Positions 1-9,790 of a stretch of DNA of 64,000 nucleotides are shown here, one piece after another. Numbering within the stretch: position 1 is the first letter of the stretch; each line of letters opens with the position of its first letter. The translations under genes were made by a program, and so were the position numbers. This stretch comes from an uncultured Bacteroidales bacterium (GTDB lineage Bacteria; Bacteroidota; Bacteroidia; Bacteroidales; Muribaculaceae): positions 1 through 64,000 of the forward strand of contig CAMGBT010000003.1 in the NCBI GenBank assembly GCA_946011725.1, given 5' to 3'. The notes beneath the pieces were generated by a model. That model was given only the letters and a program-made list of their open reading frames with translations, was not told where the DNA came from and did no database searches.

Positions 1-1287
1 TTCTGCATCGTAATGAGCCACCGGGTCGATTCCATTATCGTAAGATGATACACTTGAGAACTTGGAATTAAACGATACGATTGAGCATCTATGGTATGTG
101 ACATCATCATTCACATCGCCAATGATGAAACCGAGATAATGCTCCTCATCATCTTCAACAGTATTTTCAAAGTTAATATCGCCAATTACAGCTAAATTGT
201 AAAGTTCTGCCTCTTCATTGCAATAGCCGATGAAACCGCCGATTCTGCAATCTTCCAGCGATGCGTCGGACGAAATATCCGGGTCATCATAAAGTTTGAA
301 GTTAAGCTTGCCCAAGAAAGCAGATTCACCGATAGTTAATCGATCAGCTTTACTGTGTTGCTGGCCGACAAAGCCGCCGAAGGAAGCATCTTCATGGTCG
401 TACTCACCATTGGTATAATTGAGTCCGATAGCCGACACACTTTGATTTATAGTGGCTGAGCCCTTGTAGTTGAGTGCCAAGAATCCGCCGATGTAATAAT
501 CCGGAAAAGTTGCATACGAATGAAACGTACTGTTCCATACGCCATCAACTCTACATCTATTGATGTATAAATCGCCATCATTCTTATATAGGAAACCGCC
601 TACGCAAACGACTTCACATTTTTCATGAATATCCAAATCCATCGAGCAGTCGCTGAATACTACACTTCCTTCGGTATAATAAACCATTCCGCCAAGAAGG
701 ATCGGTGCCTTGGTGCTTTCACTATAGTTATAAAAGCAATAGGCATTGTTGATATGGACGTTGCTAAAAACGGAGTTTTCAACGTCTCTAGCCAAGATAA
801 ATAAATTGGCAAATTCCACATAATAAGGAGCAGCAAGGCCTACAAAATTAAAAGTAACGTTGCTGATTTTGGCATCTTCCAAGTCGCCGAAAAAGCCATA
901 GCGAGATGTCTCGAAAACGAGACCGGTGATGGTGTGTCCGCGACCGTCGAAGTTGCCGGCAAAGGGGCCATTACAGTTTTCGATTGCCAAGGATTGGCAA
1001 GAAGGGCTGAGCAAGTCTTCTTTTTTGGAGACGTCATTGAGAGTGATGTCGTTGGTGAGCACATAGTACTTGCCGCGGGTTGCACTCGTGTAGGCGCTCT
1101 TGCAGATGTAGGAGAAGTTCACCAAGTCTTGCGCGGTAGAGATGCGGTAGGGGTCGGTTTGTGTGCCCGAGCCGCCGGAGAATGGGGTGGCCGGCATCTC
1201 CGTGGGATTTTTCCATTCCCATGCGGAGGCTGTGATGGCAGCGCAAGCCATCACAGCCAGACAAATTAATCTAATGAGTTGTTTCAT
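1..1287 (-). CDS. Secreted surface protein with GLUG/beta-helix-like repeats (partial, C-terminus off the window edge)
   Basis: Reading the minus strand from CAT at 1285-1287 gives MKQLIRLICLAVMACAAITASAWEWKNPTEMPATPFSGGSGTQTDPYRISTAQDLVNFSYICKSAYTS..., open to base 1: signal peptide followed by a GTQTDPYRIST-type start and FxGxxDGxGHTITGL repeats. Confidence 0.8.
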   Translation of the reverse strand, partial: MKQLIRLICLAVMACAAITASAWEWKNPTEMPATPFSGGSGTQTDPYRISTAQDLVNFSYICKSAYTSATRGKYYVLTNDITLNDVSKKEDLLSPSCQSLAIENCNGPFAGNFDGRGHTITGLVFETSRYGFFGDLEDAKISNVTFNFVGLAAPYYVEFANLFILARDVENSVFSNVHINNAYCFYNYSESTKAPILLGGMVYYTEGSVVFSDCSMDLDIHEKCEVVCVGGFLYKNDGDLYINRCRVDGVWNSTFHSYATFPDYYIGGFLALNYKGSATINQSVSAIGLNYTNGEYDHEDASFGGFVGQQHSKADRLTIGESAFLGKLNFKLYDDPDISSDASLEDCRIGGFIGYCNEEAELYNLAVIGDINFENTVEDDEEHYLGFIIGDVNDDVTYHRCSIVSFNSKFSSVSSYDNGIDPVAHYDAE

Positions 1288-1643
1288 TATAGTTAGTTAT
1301 TTGGTTTACGATAATTGTGGAGCTGTAGCGTCATATTAATCAGTGAGCCAATATGTTACATACTAATCTGCAAAAAGTCGGTGTGCAGCTCCAAATAATC
1401 GATACAAATTTACGAAGAAAAAGCGGATTGGCAAGTACCCCTCCCGATTTTTTAAAAAAGATTAACGGAGGGACACAAGCTATGATTGCAGCCGCGAGCA
1501 GCTCGGCTTCCGCAGACCCCGAGGCAAGCCTCGAGGCTACAGCCACAGGACCCACAGCGAGCCGCCGGACGGGCGTGTGGCTATGCGGGGGAGGACGCGG
1601 CAGGCCGCCGTCCATACTGCGATGGTGGGGAAGGGGTGGGCAT

Positions 1644-1883
1644 AAAAAAGTCCTCGTTCATTTCTTCAATGATGAGGACCTAAGCCGATAGGCGTAATTT
1701 GTGATTCAATTGAGTTGTTTTATAGCATCTAAAAGTGCAGAGATTATATCATACTTACTTATCACAACACCTAATATCCGAGTATTGGCATCTCGCGATG
1801 TATTTGCGGATACGCCTTAGCTTAGGGTCTCTTGAGAAGAATTGCGTAAATAAACGGTCTAAGACTAAGTCGTAGGTGATATC
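1644..1883 (-). ncRNA. Candidate structured small RNA (~240 nt) with its own promoter and intrinsic terminator
   Basis: Minus strand: TTG-N20-TAACTTTG promoter (1918-1920 / 1890-1897); nested helices CGGATA/TATCCG (1880-1885 with 1807-1812) and CTTAGtCTTAG/CTAAGCTAAG (1859-1869 with 1816-1825); TTGTGAT/ATCACAA helix; ends in hairpin AGGTCCTCATCATT..AATGAACGAGGACTTTTTT (1644-1681). Confidence 0.45.
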
Positions 1884-2129
1884 CGATTGCAAAGTTACTG
1901 CCAAAATCACGAAAAAACAACTTTTTCACTGACAAAATTCAATTGATTCACAATAATTAAGAAATGAATACATTATTTTGCACTGAAACTTCTAAATTCC
2001 TTCAATAAACTTAAATTAAAGTTAAAAATTTGCAGAACATTGAAAGTTTACTTTATTTTAGCTTGTGGATTTCTTGCACCATTTGCGGATTTTATATAAC
2101 TTTGCCGCGTCTTACTTACTTAACTTTAT

Positions 2130-3287
2130 ATGAAATTCAAGGTGTATAATGTGGGGGACGTTAACCCCAATCTGTTTCCAATTACGCTTACTCGCCCAAT
2201 GGGTGACCTGCGATTAGGTATTTCTACAATGGCTGAACGTTGGCAGTATTTCCTCAACGAGGACTTCGACTGGGATGCGCCCGACTATCTTCGCGAGCTC
2301 TTCCCTTGCACCGAAGCTGCCGGCAACGACACTCTCTTTGTGGCCGGCAACGTGGTTGCTACCGCTGAAATCGCTGCCGCTGCCGCCGCTCTCCACCCCG
2401 GCCAACGCCTCTTGGCCGACGATGTGGAAATCGCTCACCGCGGCGTCTCTGTTTCGTCCGACGTTCATTTCCCCGGCAAGGTGCTGGCTATCAATCATAT
2501 CTACGACATATTCATGCTCAACGACCAAGTGCTGCGCATGGACTTCGAACGCCTCACAGCCGGTCGCACTTCCCAACCGTTGCATCCGTCGAACGTGCTG
2601 CTGGGCGATCCCTCGCAGCTCTTCATCGAAGAGGGCACCAAAATCCGCTGCTCCACCATCAATGTGGAGGACGGTCCCATCTACATCGGCCGCGATGCCG
2701 TGGTGATGGAAGGCTGTCGCCTGCGCGGCTCGCTGGCCCTGTGCGAACATGCCCAACTCAACATGGGCGCGCTCGTGTACGGCGGCACCACCATCGGCCC
2801 GCACTGCAAGGTCGGCGGTGAAATCAACAACGTGGTGATGTGGGGCTACTCCAACAAAGCCCACGACGGCTTCTTAGGCAACGCCGTCATCGGCCAATGG
2901 TGCAACCTCGGCGCCGGCACCACCGCCTCCAACCTCAAGAACAACTACGCCAAGGTGCGCGTGTGGAACTATCCCTCGGGCCGCTTCATCGACACCGGCC
3001 TACAGTTCTGCGGCCTCATCATGGGCGACCACAGCAAAGCCGCCATCAACACCTCGTTCAACACCGGCACCGTGGTGGGCATCGGCTGCAACGTCATCTC
3101 CGAAGGCTTCCCGCCCACGTTCATTTCCTCGTTCAGCCGCGGCGGCTCGGGCGGATTCCTCGACATCCATTTGGACGACTTCTACACCGTGGCCGAACGC
3201 GTGATGGCTCGTCGCCACTGCTCGTTGACCGACGCACACCGCCGCCTATTCAACCACATCGCCGCCTACGCCGATTGCTTCAAGTAA
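2130..3287 (+). CDS. GlmU-like putative sugar nucleotidyltransferase (alternative Bacteroidetes GlmU family), paralog 1
   Basis: 385 aa; NPNLFPITLTRPMGDLRLGISTMAERW N-terminus and left-handed beta-helix hexapeptide C-terminus; TATAACTTTG promoter at ~2096. Confidence 0.85.
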   Translation: MKFKVYNVGDVNPNLFPITLTRPMGDLRLGISTMAERWQYFLNEDFDWDAPDYLRELFPCTEAAGNDTLFVAGNVVATAEIAAAAAALHPGQRLLADDVEIAHRGVSVSSDVHFPGKVLAINHIYDIFMLNDQVLRMDFERLTAGRTSQPLHPSNVLLGDPSQLFIEEGTKIRCSTINVEDGPIYIGRDAVVMEGCRLRGSLALCEHAQLNMGALVYGGTTIGPHCKVGGEINNVVMWGYSNKAHDGFLGNAVIGQWCNLGAGTTASNLKNNYAKVRVWNYPSGRFIDTGLQFCGLIMGDHSKAAINTSFNTGTVVGIGCNVISEGFPPTFISSFSRGGSGGFLDIHLDDFYTVAERVMARRHCSLTDAHRRLFNHIAAYADCFK

Positions 3288-3335
3288 CACCCTTACTGAC
3301 ATAATATTTGCTGAGAACCCACCCACGAAAAAAAT

Positions 3336-3365
3336 GCAGCGGGCGCCGATGTTGGCGCCCGCTGC
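3336..3365 (-). terminator. Hairpin terminator between convergent genes
   Basis: Perfect 12-bp stem GCAGCGGGCGCC-gatgtt-GGCGCCCGCTGC; T-run follows on the minus strand. Confidence 0.8.
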
Positions 3366-3383
3366 TTATTGGTTGGGAGGGGA

Positions 3384-5069
3384 TTATTCCATGAGCTTGC
3401 GGTAGCGTCGGCGCGGGGGTTCTTTGCCGCCGTTTTGGGCGCGTTTGTACTCTTCGTAGTCGGAGTAGGAGCCTTCGTAGAAGACCACGTTGCCGTCGCC
3501 TTCGAACGAGAGGATGTGGGTGCAGATGCGGTCGAGGAACCAACGGTCGTGGCTCACTACCACGGCGCAACCGGCGAAGTCTTCCAAGCCTTCTTCGAGG
3601 GCGCGGAGGGTGTTCACGTCGATGTCGTTGGTGGGTTCGTCCAGCAGGATCACGTTGCCTTCTTCCTTGAGAGCCATGGCCAGGTGGAGGCGGTTGCGCT
3701 CACCGCCGGAGAGCACGGCGATCTTCTTTTCTTGGTCGGCGCCGGTGAAGTTGAACTTCGACAGGTAGGCGCGAGCGTTGACGTCGCGGCCGCCCATGCG
3801 GAAGGATTCCACCCCTTGGGAGATGACTTCGTACACCGACTTTTCGGGCAGCAGGTCGTGGTGGCGTTGGTCCACGTAGGCTACCTTGACGGTTTCGCCC
3901 ACTTCGAAAGTGCCGGCGTCGGGGGTTTCCTGGCCCATGATTAGGCGGAAGAGGGTTGTTTTACCTGCGCCGTTGGGGCCGATTACGCCTACGATGCCGG
4001 CGGGCGGCAGGGCGAACGACAGGTCTTTGAACAGTTGCTTGTGGCCGTAAGCCTTGGCCAAGTGGTTGACTTCGATGACCTTGTTGCCGAGGCGCGGGCC
4101 GTTGGGGATGAAGATTTCCAGACGTTCTTCGCGTTGCTTTTGGTCTTCGTTGAGCATGCGGTCGTAGGATTTCAAACGGGCCTTACCCTTGGCTTGGCGG
4201 GCTTTGGGCGCCATGCGCACCCATTCCAACTCGCGTTCGAGGGTCTTGCGGCGCTTGGATGCTTGCTTCTCTTCTTGGGCCATGCGTTTGGTCTTTTGCT
4301 CGAGCCATGAGGAGTAGTTGCCTTTCCAGGGTATACCTTCGCCGCGGTCGAGTTCGAGAATCCAACCGGCCACGTGGTCAAGGAAGTAGCGGTCGTGGGT
4401 GATGGCGATCACCGTGCCGGGGTATTGCTGCAGGTGCTGTTCGAGCCAGTCGATTGATTCGGCATCGAGGTGGTTGGTAGGTTCGTCAAGCAGCAGAATG
4501 TCAGGCTGTTGGAGCAGCAGACGGCACAGGGCCACGCGGCGACGTTCGCCACCGGAGAGTGTCTCGATGGGTTGGTCGTCGGGCGGACATTGCAGCGCGT
4601 CCATGGCGCGTTCCAGTTTGGAATCGATATTCCACGCGTCGGCGGCGTCCAGTTTATCTTGCAATTCGCCTTGGCGAGCGATAAGCGCATCCATCTTGTC
4701 GGGATTCTCCAGCACTTCAGGGTCGCCGAAGGCTTCGTTCACGCGGTCGTATTCGGCCAGAAGATCCATGATGGGTTGCACGCCTTCGCGCACCACTTCT
4801 ATCACGGTCTTAGCGGGGTCGAGCTGCGGTTCCTGCTCGAGGTAGCCCACCGAGTAGCCGGGCGAGAACACCACCTCACCTTGGTAGCTCTTGTCCACGC
4901 CGGCGATGATTTTCAGCAGCGAGGACTTACCGGAGCCGTTCAAACCAATGATGCCGATCTTGGCGCCATAGAAGAACGAGAGGTAGATGTTTTTGAGTAC
5001 GGTCTTTTGAGGAGGGTAGGTTTTCGACACACCTACCATCGAGAAAATGATTTTTTTGTCGTCAGCCAT
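3384..5069 (-). CDS. ettA: Energy-dependent translational throttle protein EttA (ABC-F)
   Basis: Two ABC domains (GLNGSGKSS, LSGGERRRVALCRLLLQQPDILLLDEPTNHLD); likely start MADDKKIIFSMVGVSK at 5069 rather than the upstream ORF start. Confidence 0.93.
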   Translation of the reverse strand: MADDKKIIFSMVGVSKTYPPQKTVLKNIYLSFFYGAKIGIIGLNGSGKSSLLKIIAGVDKSYQGEVVFSPGYSVGYLEQEPQLDPAKTVIEVVREGVQPIMDLLAEYDRVNEAFGDPEVLENPDKMDALIARQGELQDKLDAADAWNIDSKLERAMDALQCPPDDQPIETLSGGERRRVALCRLLLQQPDILLLDEPTNHLDAESIDWLEQHLQQYPGTVIAITHDRYFLDHVAGWILELDRGEGIPWKGNYSSWLEQKTKRMAQEEKQASKRRKTLERELEWVRMAPKARQAKGKARLKSYDRMLNEDQKQREERLEIFIPNGPRLGNKVIEVNHLAKAYGHKQLFKDLSFALPPAGIVGVIGPNGAGKTTLFRLIMGQETPDAGTFEVGETVKVAYVDQRHHDLLPEKSVYEVISQGVESFRMGGRDVNARAYLSKFNFTGADQEKKIAVLSGGERNRLHLAMALKEEGNVILLDEPTNDIDVNTLRALEEGLEDFAGCAVVVSHDRWFLDRICTHILSFEGDGNVVFYEGSYSDYEEYKRAQNGGKEPPRRRYRKLME

Positions 5070-5092
5070 ATATATAATAATGTGGTTGGTGA

Positions 5093-5662
5093 TTACTTGC
5101 GACGGTTGGAAGCGTAGCGCACGGGGTAGTCGCAACGCACTTTGCCGTTGATGATGTTGTTGAGCTTGGCGCGGATGAGTTGGCGGCGAATGAGCGAGAT
5201 GTGGTCGATGAACACGTGGCCTTCCAGATGGTCGTACTCGTGCTGGATGATGCGCGAGAGGAAGCCGGTGAACTCTTGTTCGTGGGGTTGGAAGTCTTCG
5301 TCGACCCAGCGCAGGCGGATGTGCTCGGTGCGGGTGACGTTTTCGCTGATGCCGGGAAGGCTGAGACAGCCCTCGCCGCGGCTTTCCTTCGGGCCGCCTT
5401 CAATCACCTCCATGTGGGGGTTGATGAGGGTGAGGCGCACGCCGTCCAATTCGGGGAAGGTTTCGGCCAAGGGCGATGCGTCGATGACCACGATGCGGTC
5501 GTTGCGACCGATTTGCGGGGCGGCGAGGCCCACGCCATCGGAGGCGTACATGGTGTCGTACATGTTGGCAATCAACTCTTTAAGCCCGGGATAGTCGGGG
5601 GTGATGTCGGTGGAGACGTTCCGCAGCACCGGATGGCCGTAGAGGTATACAGGTAGTTTCAT
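5093..5662 (-). CDS. def: Peptide deformylase
   Basis: [18 protein letters not shown] and QHEYDHLEG motifs. Confidence 0.97.
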   Translation of the reverse strand: MKLPVYLYGHPVLRNVSTDITPDYPGLKELIANMYDTMYASDGVGLAAPQIGRNDRIVVIDASPLAETFPELDGVRLTLINPHMEVIEGGPKESRGEGCLSLPGISENVTRTEHIRLRWVDEDFQPHEQEFTGFLSRIIQHEYDHLEGHVFIDHISLIRRQLIRAKLNNIINGKVRCDYPVRYASNRRK

Positions 5663-6082
5663 TCAATTATATGCTTTACTTTGTAGATAATCATTTAATA
5701 ATATGGTGGCCGAGATTTCGTCAACGATGGCACGGTTGCGGCGGTCCATCTTCTTCATGCCGCCGTCCAACATGGCACGGTGGGCCAAGGTGGAGGTGAA
5801 GCGCTCGTCGTAGAACTCAATCGGCATCGGGGCTATCTCCTTGCGCAGGCGGTTGATCACCGGGGTAAGATAGCGCATCGAATCCGAGGGCTCGCCGCGC
5901 AATGTGGTGGGCAGTCCGACAATGATACGATCCACCGACTCAGCGACAATGTAGCGTTTAACAAAGTCGATGAGCTGCGCCGTGGGCACTGTGGTGAGGC
6001 CGGTGGCCACAATCCGCAGGGTGTCGGTGACGGCGATGCCGCACCGCTTACGGCCAAAATCGATTGAAAGGAGGCGTCCCAT
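5663..6082 (-). CDS. ruvX: Putative pre-16S rRNA nuclease / Holliday junction resolvase-like YqgF (RuvX)
   Basis: MGRLLSIDFGRKRCGIAVTDTLRIVATGL; FYDERFTSTLA. Confidence 0.93.
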   Translation of the reverse strand: MGRLLSIDFGRKRCGIAVTDTLRIVATGLTTVPTAQLIDFVKRYIVAESVDRIIVGLPTTLRGEPSDSMRYLTPVINRLRKEIAPMPIEFYDERFTSTLAHRAMLDGGMKKMDRRNRAIVDEISATILLNDYLQSKAYN

Positions 6083-6380
6083 AGAAATCAAGTGCAAAGT
6101 TACGGAGTTTTAGCGTTTTGGGCAAATAAAAAGCCCAAAAACAAAAAAATTATCCGTCGTCGCGACGAATAATCTTCTTTAATTAAATAAAATACAATGA
6201 AAAAATGAAGAAAAAATAAAAATTTTATCAAAAACAACATATAAATTTGGCGAAAAAATTCATCACATTAACAAACTTTAATATTTCAACTCCCCAATTT
6301 GCCCCCTCTCATCAGGTTTAAACGAAAAAACAGCGGATTAAACGAATCAACGAAGAACGAATCAACGAAAAATAATAATA

Positions 6381-6520
6381 AAAAAATACGTTGCTACGTT
6401 TACGTTCTTACGTTGAAAAAATACGTTGCTACGTTTACGTTCCTACGTTAAAAAAATACGTGGCCACGTTTACGCTCTTACGTTAAAAAAATACGTTGCT
6501 ACGTTTACGCTCTTACGTTG
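6381..6520. repeat. Four tandem 35-bp repeats (consensus AAAAAATACGTTGCTACGTTTACGTTCTTACGTTR)
   Basis: Units 6381-6415, 6416-6450, 6451-6485, 6486-6520, read directly; each carries four ACGT tetramers. Confidence 0.97.
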
Positions 6521-6774
6521 AAAAAAATCGCTGCCACTTACTTCGGAGCTTCGTTTAAGCTTACTCGCCAAAAAAATCGGGCAAAATTGAAGAAAAATCG
6601 CGGAAAATTTGTGTATGTCAAAAAAAATTCGTTACTTTGCACGCTGTTTTGTGGCTCATCCTTGAAAGCCGCCAAGAAAGATGCGCTTGGAGGTGATATG
6701 AGACCTGCGATTGGTGCCACCAACACGACATTTTTTTTTAGTAACGAAAAGTAAAAAGATAAACCGTAACAGCC

Positions 6775-7038
6775 ATGTCAAAAATTTGTCAAATCACCGG
6801 CAAACAAGCGATGGTCGGCAACAACGTTTCGCACTCCAAGCGTCGTACCAAACGCAAATTCAATGTGAACCTCTTTAACAAGAAGTTCTACTGGGTGGAA
6901 CAAGGCATCTGGATCTCTCTCACCATCTCAGCTGCCGGTCTCCGCACCATCAACAAACTCGGCCTCAACGCCGCTATGATTCAGGCCGCCGAAAAAGGCT
7001 ACCTCAACGAAAAAGACATCAAATTCTTAGGATTCTAA
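6775..7038 (+). CDS. rpmB: 50S ribosomal protein L28
   Basis: [33 protein letters not shown]. Confidence 0.97.
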   Translation: MSKICQITGKQAMVGNNVSHSKRRTKRKFNVNLFNKKFYWVEQGIWISLTISAAGLRTINKLGLNAAMIQAAEKGYLNEKDIKFLGF

Positions 7039-7044
7039 AGAACT

Positions 7045-7233
7045 ATGGCAAAGAAAGCAAAAGGTAATCGCGTGCAAGTTATCCTCGAATGCACCGAACA
7101 CAAGGCAAGCGGTATGCCCGGCACCTCCCGTTATGTTACCACCAAAAACCGCAAGAACACCACCGAAAGACTTGAGCTTAAGAAATACAACCCCATCCTT
7201 AAGCGCGTAACTGTTCACAAAGAAATTAAATAA
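7045..7233 (+). CDS. rpmG: 50S ribosomal protein L33
   Basis: [50 protein letters not shown]. Confidence 0.97.
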   Translation: MAKKAKGNRVQVILECTEHKASGMPGTSRYVTTKNRKNTTERLELKKYNPILKRVTVHKEIK

Positions 7234-7242
7234 TCCTGAGAT

Positions 7243-7392
7243 ATGGCAAAGAAAACCGTTGCAACCCTTCAAACCGGTGAAGGCCGCACCTACTCCAAAA
7301 TCATCAAAATGGTTAAATCGCCCAAAACCGGCGCTTACGTTTTCAAAGAAGAAATGGTCCCCAACGACGCCGTGAAGGACGCCCTCAAATAA
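7243..7392 (+). CDS. DUF4295 family small protein (49 aa, below the ORF track cutoff)
   Basis: MAKKTVATLQTGEGRTYSKIIKMVKSPKTGAYVFKEEMVPNDAVKDALK*; directly downstream of rpmG, as commonly seen in Bacteroidetes. Confidence 0.9.
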   Translation: MAKKTVATLQTGEGRTYSKIIKMVKSPKTGAYVFKEEMVPNDAVKDALK

Positions 7393-7415
7393 GACATCCC
7401 CTCCATCAAATATCC

Positions 7416-7456
7416 GCCACCCGCGCCCCACAAGGCGCGGGTGGCTGTCTTTTTTG
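7416..7456 (+). terminator. Intrinsic terminator after the rpmB-rpmG-DUF4295 operon
   Basis: GCCACCCGCGCC-ccacaa-GGCGCGGGTGGC followed by TGTCTTTTTT. Confidence 0.93.
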
Positions 7457-7567
7457 CTATTTTGGCTATATTGGCACTTTTTCTACTTTTTTCGCTCATT
7501 TTGATTATATTATTTGGCCGTTGCAAGATTTTTTCGTAGATTTGCAAATTGAACAACAACAATTGTC

Positions 7568-9220
7568 ATGAGCATAAACAACCCTCTTATATATCTCATC
7601 AAAGAGTCCATCGAAAATAATAAGGAACTCTTTGCCTTAAGCGACTTCCAAGGCGCCAATTTCCAGTACCGCGATGTAGCCCGAAAAGTGGCAAAACTCC
7701 ACCTCGGTTTCAAACATGCCGGCATCCGCCCCGGCGACAAAATCGCCCTGTGCGGACGCAATGGCTCCAATTGGGCCATCGCCTTTCTCAGCGTCTTGAC
7801 CTACGGCGCAGTGGCCGTGCCCATCCTCCACGAGTTTAAGCCCGACAACGTGCACCACCTGGTCAACCACTCCGATGCACGACTGCTCTTCGTCGACAGC
7901 ACCATCTGGAACAACCTCAACCCCGATTCGCTGCCGCAAATCGTCGGCGCCGTGCGCTTGGCCGACTTCTCCCTGCTGTTCTCCCGCAGCCGACAGCTCA
8001 CCGATGCCCGCGCCAACCTCAACCGCCTCTTCGGCGAGCAGTTCCCCGAGCGCTTTAAAGTGGAAGACGTGCAGTACGCCGACCCCAACGAGAACGACCT
8101 CTGCCTCATCAACTACACCTCCGGCTCCACCGGCTTCTCCAAAGGGGTGATGCTCTCCTACAAGAACCTCTACTCCAACATCCTCTTCGCGCGCGAGCAC
8201 TTCCCCTTCCTCAAGCGGGCCGACGGCCACATCTGCATGTTGCCCTTGGCCCACATGTACGGCCTCTGCATCGAGATGCTCTTCCCCTTCACCGTGGGTG
8301 CCCACATCAACTTCCTCACCCGCACGCCCTCGCCACGCATCATCATGGAAGCCTTCGCCACCGTCCACCCCAAGGTCATCATCACCGTGCCGCTAATTAT
8401 CGAAAAGATAATCAAGACCAAGGTGTTCCCCATGTTGGAGAAGCCATGGATGCGCCTGTTGCTCAAAACGCCCTTCATCAACGACCGCGTGCTGGCCAAA
8501 ATCAAAGACCGCCTGATCGAAACTTTCGGCAGCAACATGTTCAGCATCGTCATCGGCGGCGCCGGCCTCAACGCCGACGTCGAAGCCTTCCTGCGCCGCA
8601 TCCACTTCCCGTTCACCGTGGGCTACGGCATGACCGAATGCGCGCCCCTGATAGCCTATGCCCAGTGGGACGTGCAGCGCCCCGCATCCTGCGGCAAGAT
8701 CGTTGACCGTATGGAAGGCGAAATCGACTCCCCCGACCCGATCAACACCCCCGGCGTGCTGCGCGTTCGCGGCGACAACGTCATGATGGGGTATTACAAT
8801 AACCCCGAAGCCACCGCCGCCGCCATCGTCGACGGATGGCTCATCACCGGCGACATCTGCCAATTCGACGCCGACGGCTTCCTCTACATCCGCGGCCGCG
8901 ACAAGAACATGATCCTCGGATCTTCCGGCCAAAACATCTACCCCGAAGAAATCGAGCAGAAGATCAACAACCTCCCCTACGTGAGCGAATCCTTGGTGGT
9001 GGAACGCGACGGCCGCCTCGTGGCCTTGGTGCACCCCGACTACGATGCCGCCCGCCAAGACAACCTCGCCGAAAACGAACTCCACGACGCCATCATCAAA
9101 AACGTGCGCGAGCTCAACTCCTCCCTGCCCGGCTACAGCCAACTCTCCGACACCAAAATCATGGCCGAAGAGTTCGAGAAAACACCCAAGCGCTCAATCA
9201 AGCGCTACCTCTACCAATAA
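7568..9220 (+). CDS. AMP-dependent synthetase/ligase (long-chain acyl-CoA synthetase-like)
   Basis: NYTSGSTGFSKGVMLSYKN, GYGMTECAPLI, GWLITGDICQFDADGFLYIRGRDKNMI motifs. Confidence 0.92.
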   Translation: MSINNPLIYLIKESIENNKELFALSDFQGANFQYRDVARKVAKLHLGFKHAGIRPGDKIALCGRNGSNWAIAFLSVLTYGAVAVPILHEFKPDNVHHLVNHSDARLLFVDSTIWNNLNPDSLPQIVGAVRLADFSLLFSRSRQLTDARANLNRLFGEQFPERFKVEDVQYADPNENDLCLINYTSGSTGFSKGVMLSYKNLYSNILFAREHFPFLKRADGHICMLPLAHMYGLCIEMLFPFTVGAHINFLTRTPSPRIIMEAFATVHPKVIITVPLIIEKIIKTKVFPMLEKPWMRLLLKTPFINDRVLAKIKDRLIETFGSNMFSIVIGGAGLNADVEAFLRRIHFPFTVGYGMTECAPLIAYAQWDVQRPASCGKIVDRMEGEIDSPDPINTPGVLRVRGDNVMMGYYNNPEATAAAIVDGWLITGDICQFDADGFLYIRGRDKNMILGSSGQNIYPEEIEQKINNLPYVSESLVVERDGRLVALVHPDYDAARQDNLAENELHDAIIKNVRELNSSLPGYSQLSDTKIMAEEFEKTPKRSIKRYLYQ

Positions 9221-9398
9221 CCCGCCCCGTTTTCGAGCCTACAAAAGAAAAATTAAACTATCAAAATGCAAGCAGAACAAGCGAGCAAGAGCACATTGAA
9301 AAGCAATCTGCTTTACTTTCTGACAAAATGCAATCCAGTTAACAAATTTTAACGAAATTCGTATTGCAGAATCAAGAAAAAGCTATAACTTTGCACTC

Positions 9399-9548
9399 GT
9401 TAGGTAGTTTTTTCTATTCCAATAGTTGTTGTTTTTCTTTTGTAAGAAAAGGTTGTTTCCGCCCGCAGACATTTTAGCCCCCAAAAGGGGGGCTGAAATT
9501 AGGGCTTTCAAACAAATTAGCCGGAGCCGCCGAGGCTGTGGCTTTTTT
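9399..9548 (+). ncRNA. Candidate small RNA (~150 nt) with promoter and intrinsic terminator
   Basis: TTG-N19-TAACTTTG (9364-9366 / 9386-9393); three hairpins: TTTTCTT-ttgt-AAGAAAA, ATTTTAGCCCCC-aaaa-GGGGGGCTGAAAT (9471-9499) and AGCCGGAGCC..GGCTGTGGCTTTTTT (9519-9548); no convincing ORF. Confidence 0.5.
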
Positions 9549-9569
9549 GTTGCCCATACCCACCGACCC

Positions 9570-9749
9570 GCCGTGTGGTAAAGACACGATTCTTTCATTT
9601 AAGGTGCAGTCGTGGGGTTAAACGAAGAAACGAAGTACGAAATAACGAATTTTTAATATTTTTCGTTAATTCGTTGATTCGTTTTATTCGTTTAGCCGCC
9701 ATTTGCAATTACCGAAGTTTAAATGAAAGAGCCGTGTGGTAAAGACGAT
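9570..9749. repeat. MITE-like nested element: direct repeats, 12-bp inverted repeats, central long imperfect palindrome
   Basis: GCCGTGTGGTAAAGAC at 9570-9585 and 9731-9746; TCTTTCATTTAA (9591-9602) is the exact reverse complement of TTAAATGAAAGA (9719-9730); AACGAA-rich hairpin at 9618-9694. Confidence 0.75.
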
Positions 9750-9790
9750 CCCTTACGATTTTTTACGATGCCATCCGGCCGGGACGTTTC

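Noticed and set aside
1720-1906. 51-codon GTG-start ORF (VILAVTLQSDITYDLVLDRLFTQFFSRDPKLRRIRKYIARCQYSDIRCCDK)
   Set aside because: Start codon lies inside the promoter spacer upstream of the predicted TSS; the helices and terminator fit an RNA better. Kept as an alternative to test.
6381-6520. Possible CRISPR array (4 x 35 bp)
   Set aside because: Repeats abut directly with no spacers, and no cas genes are visible; it is a tandem minisatellite.
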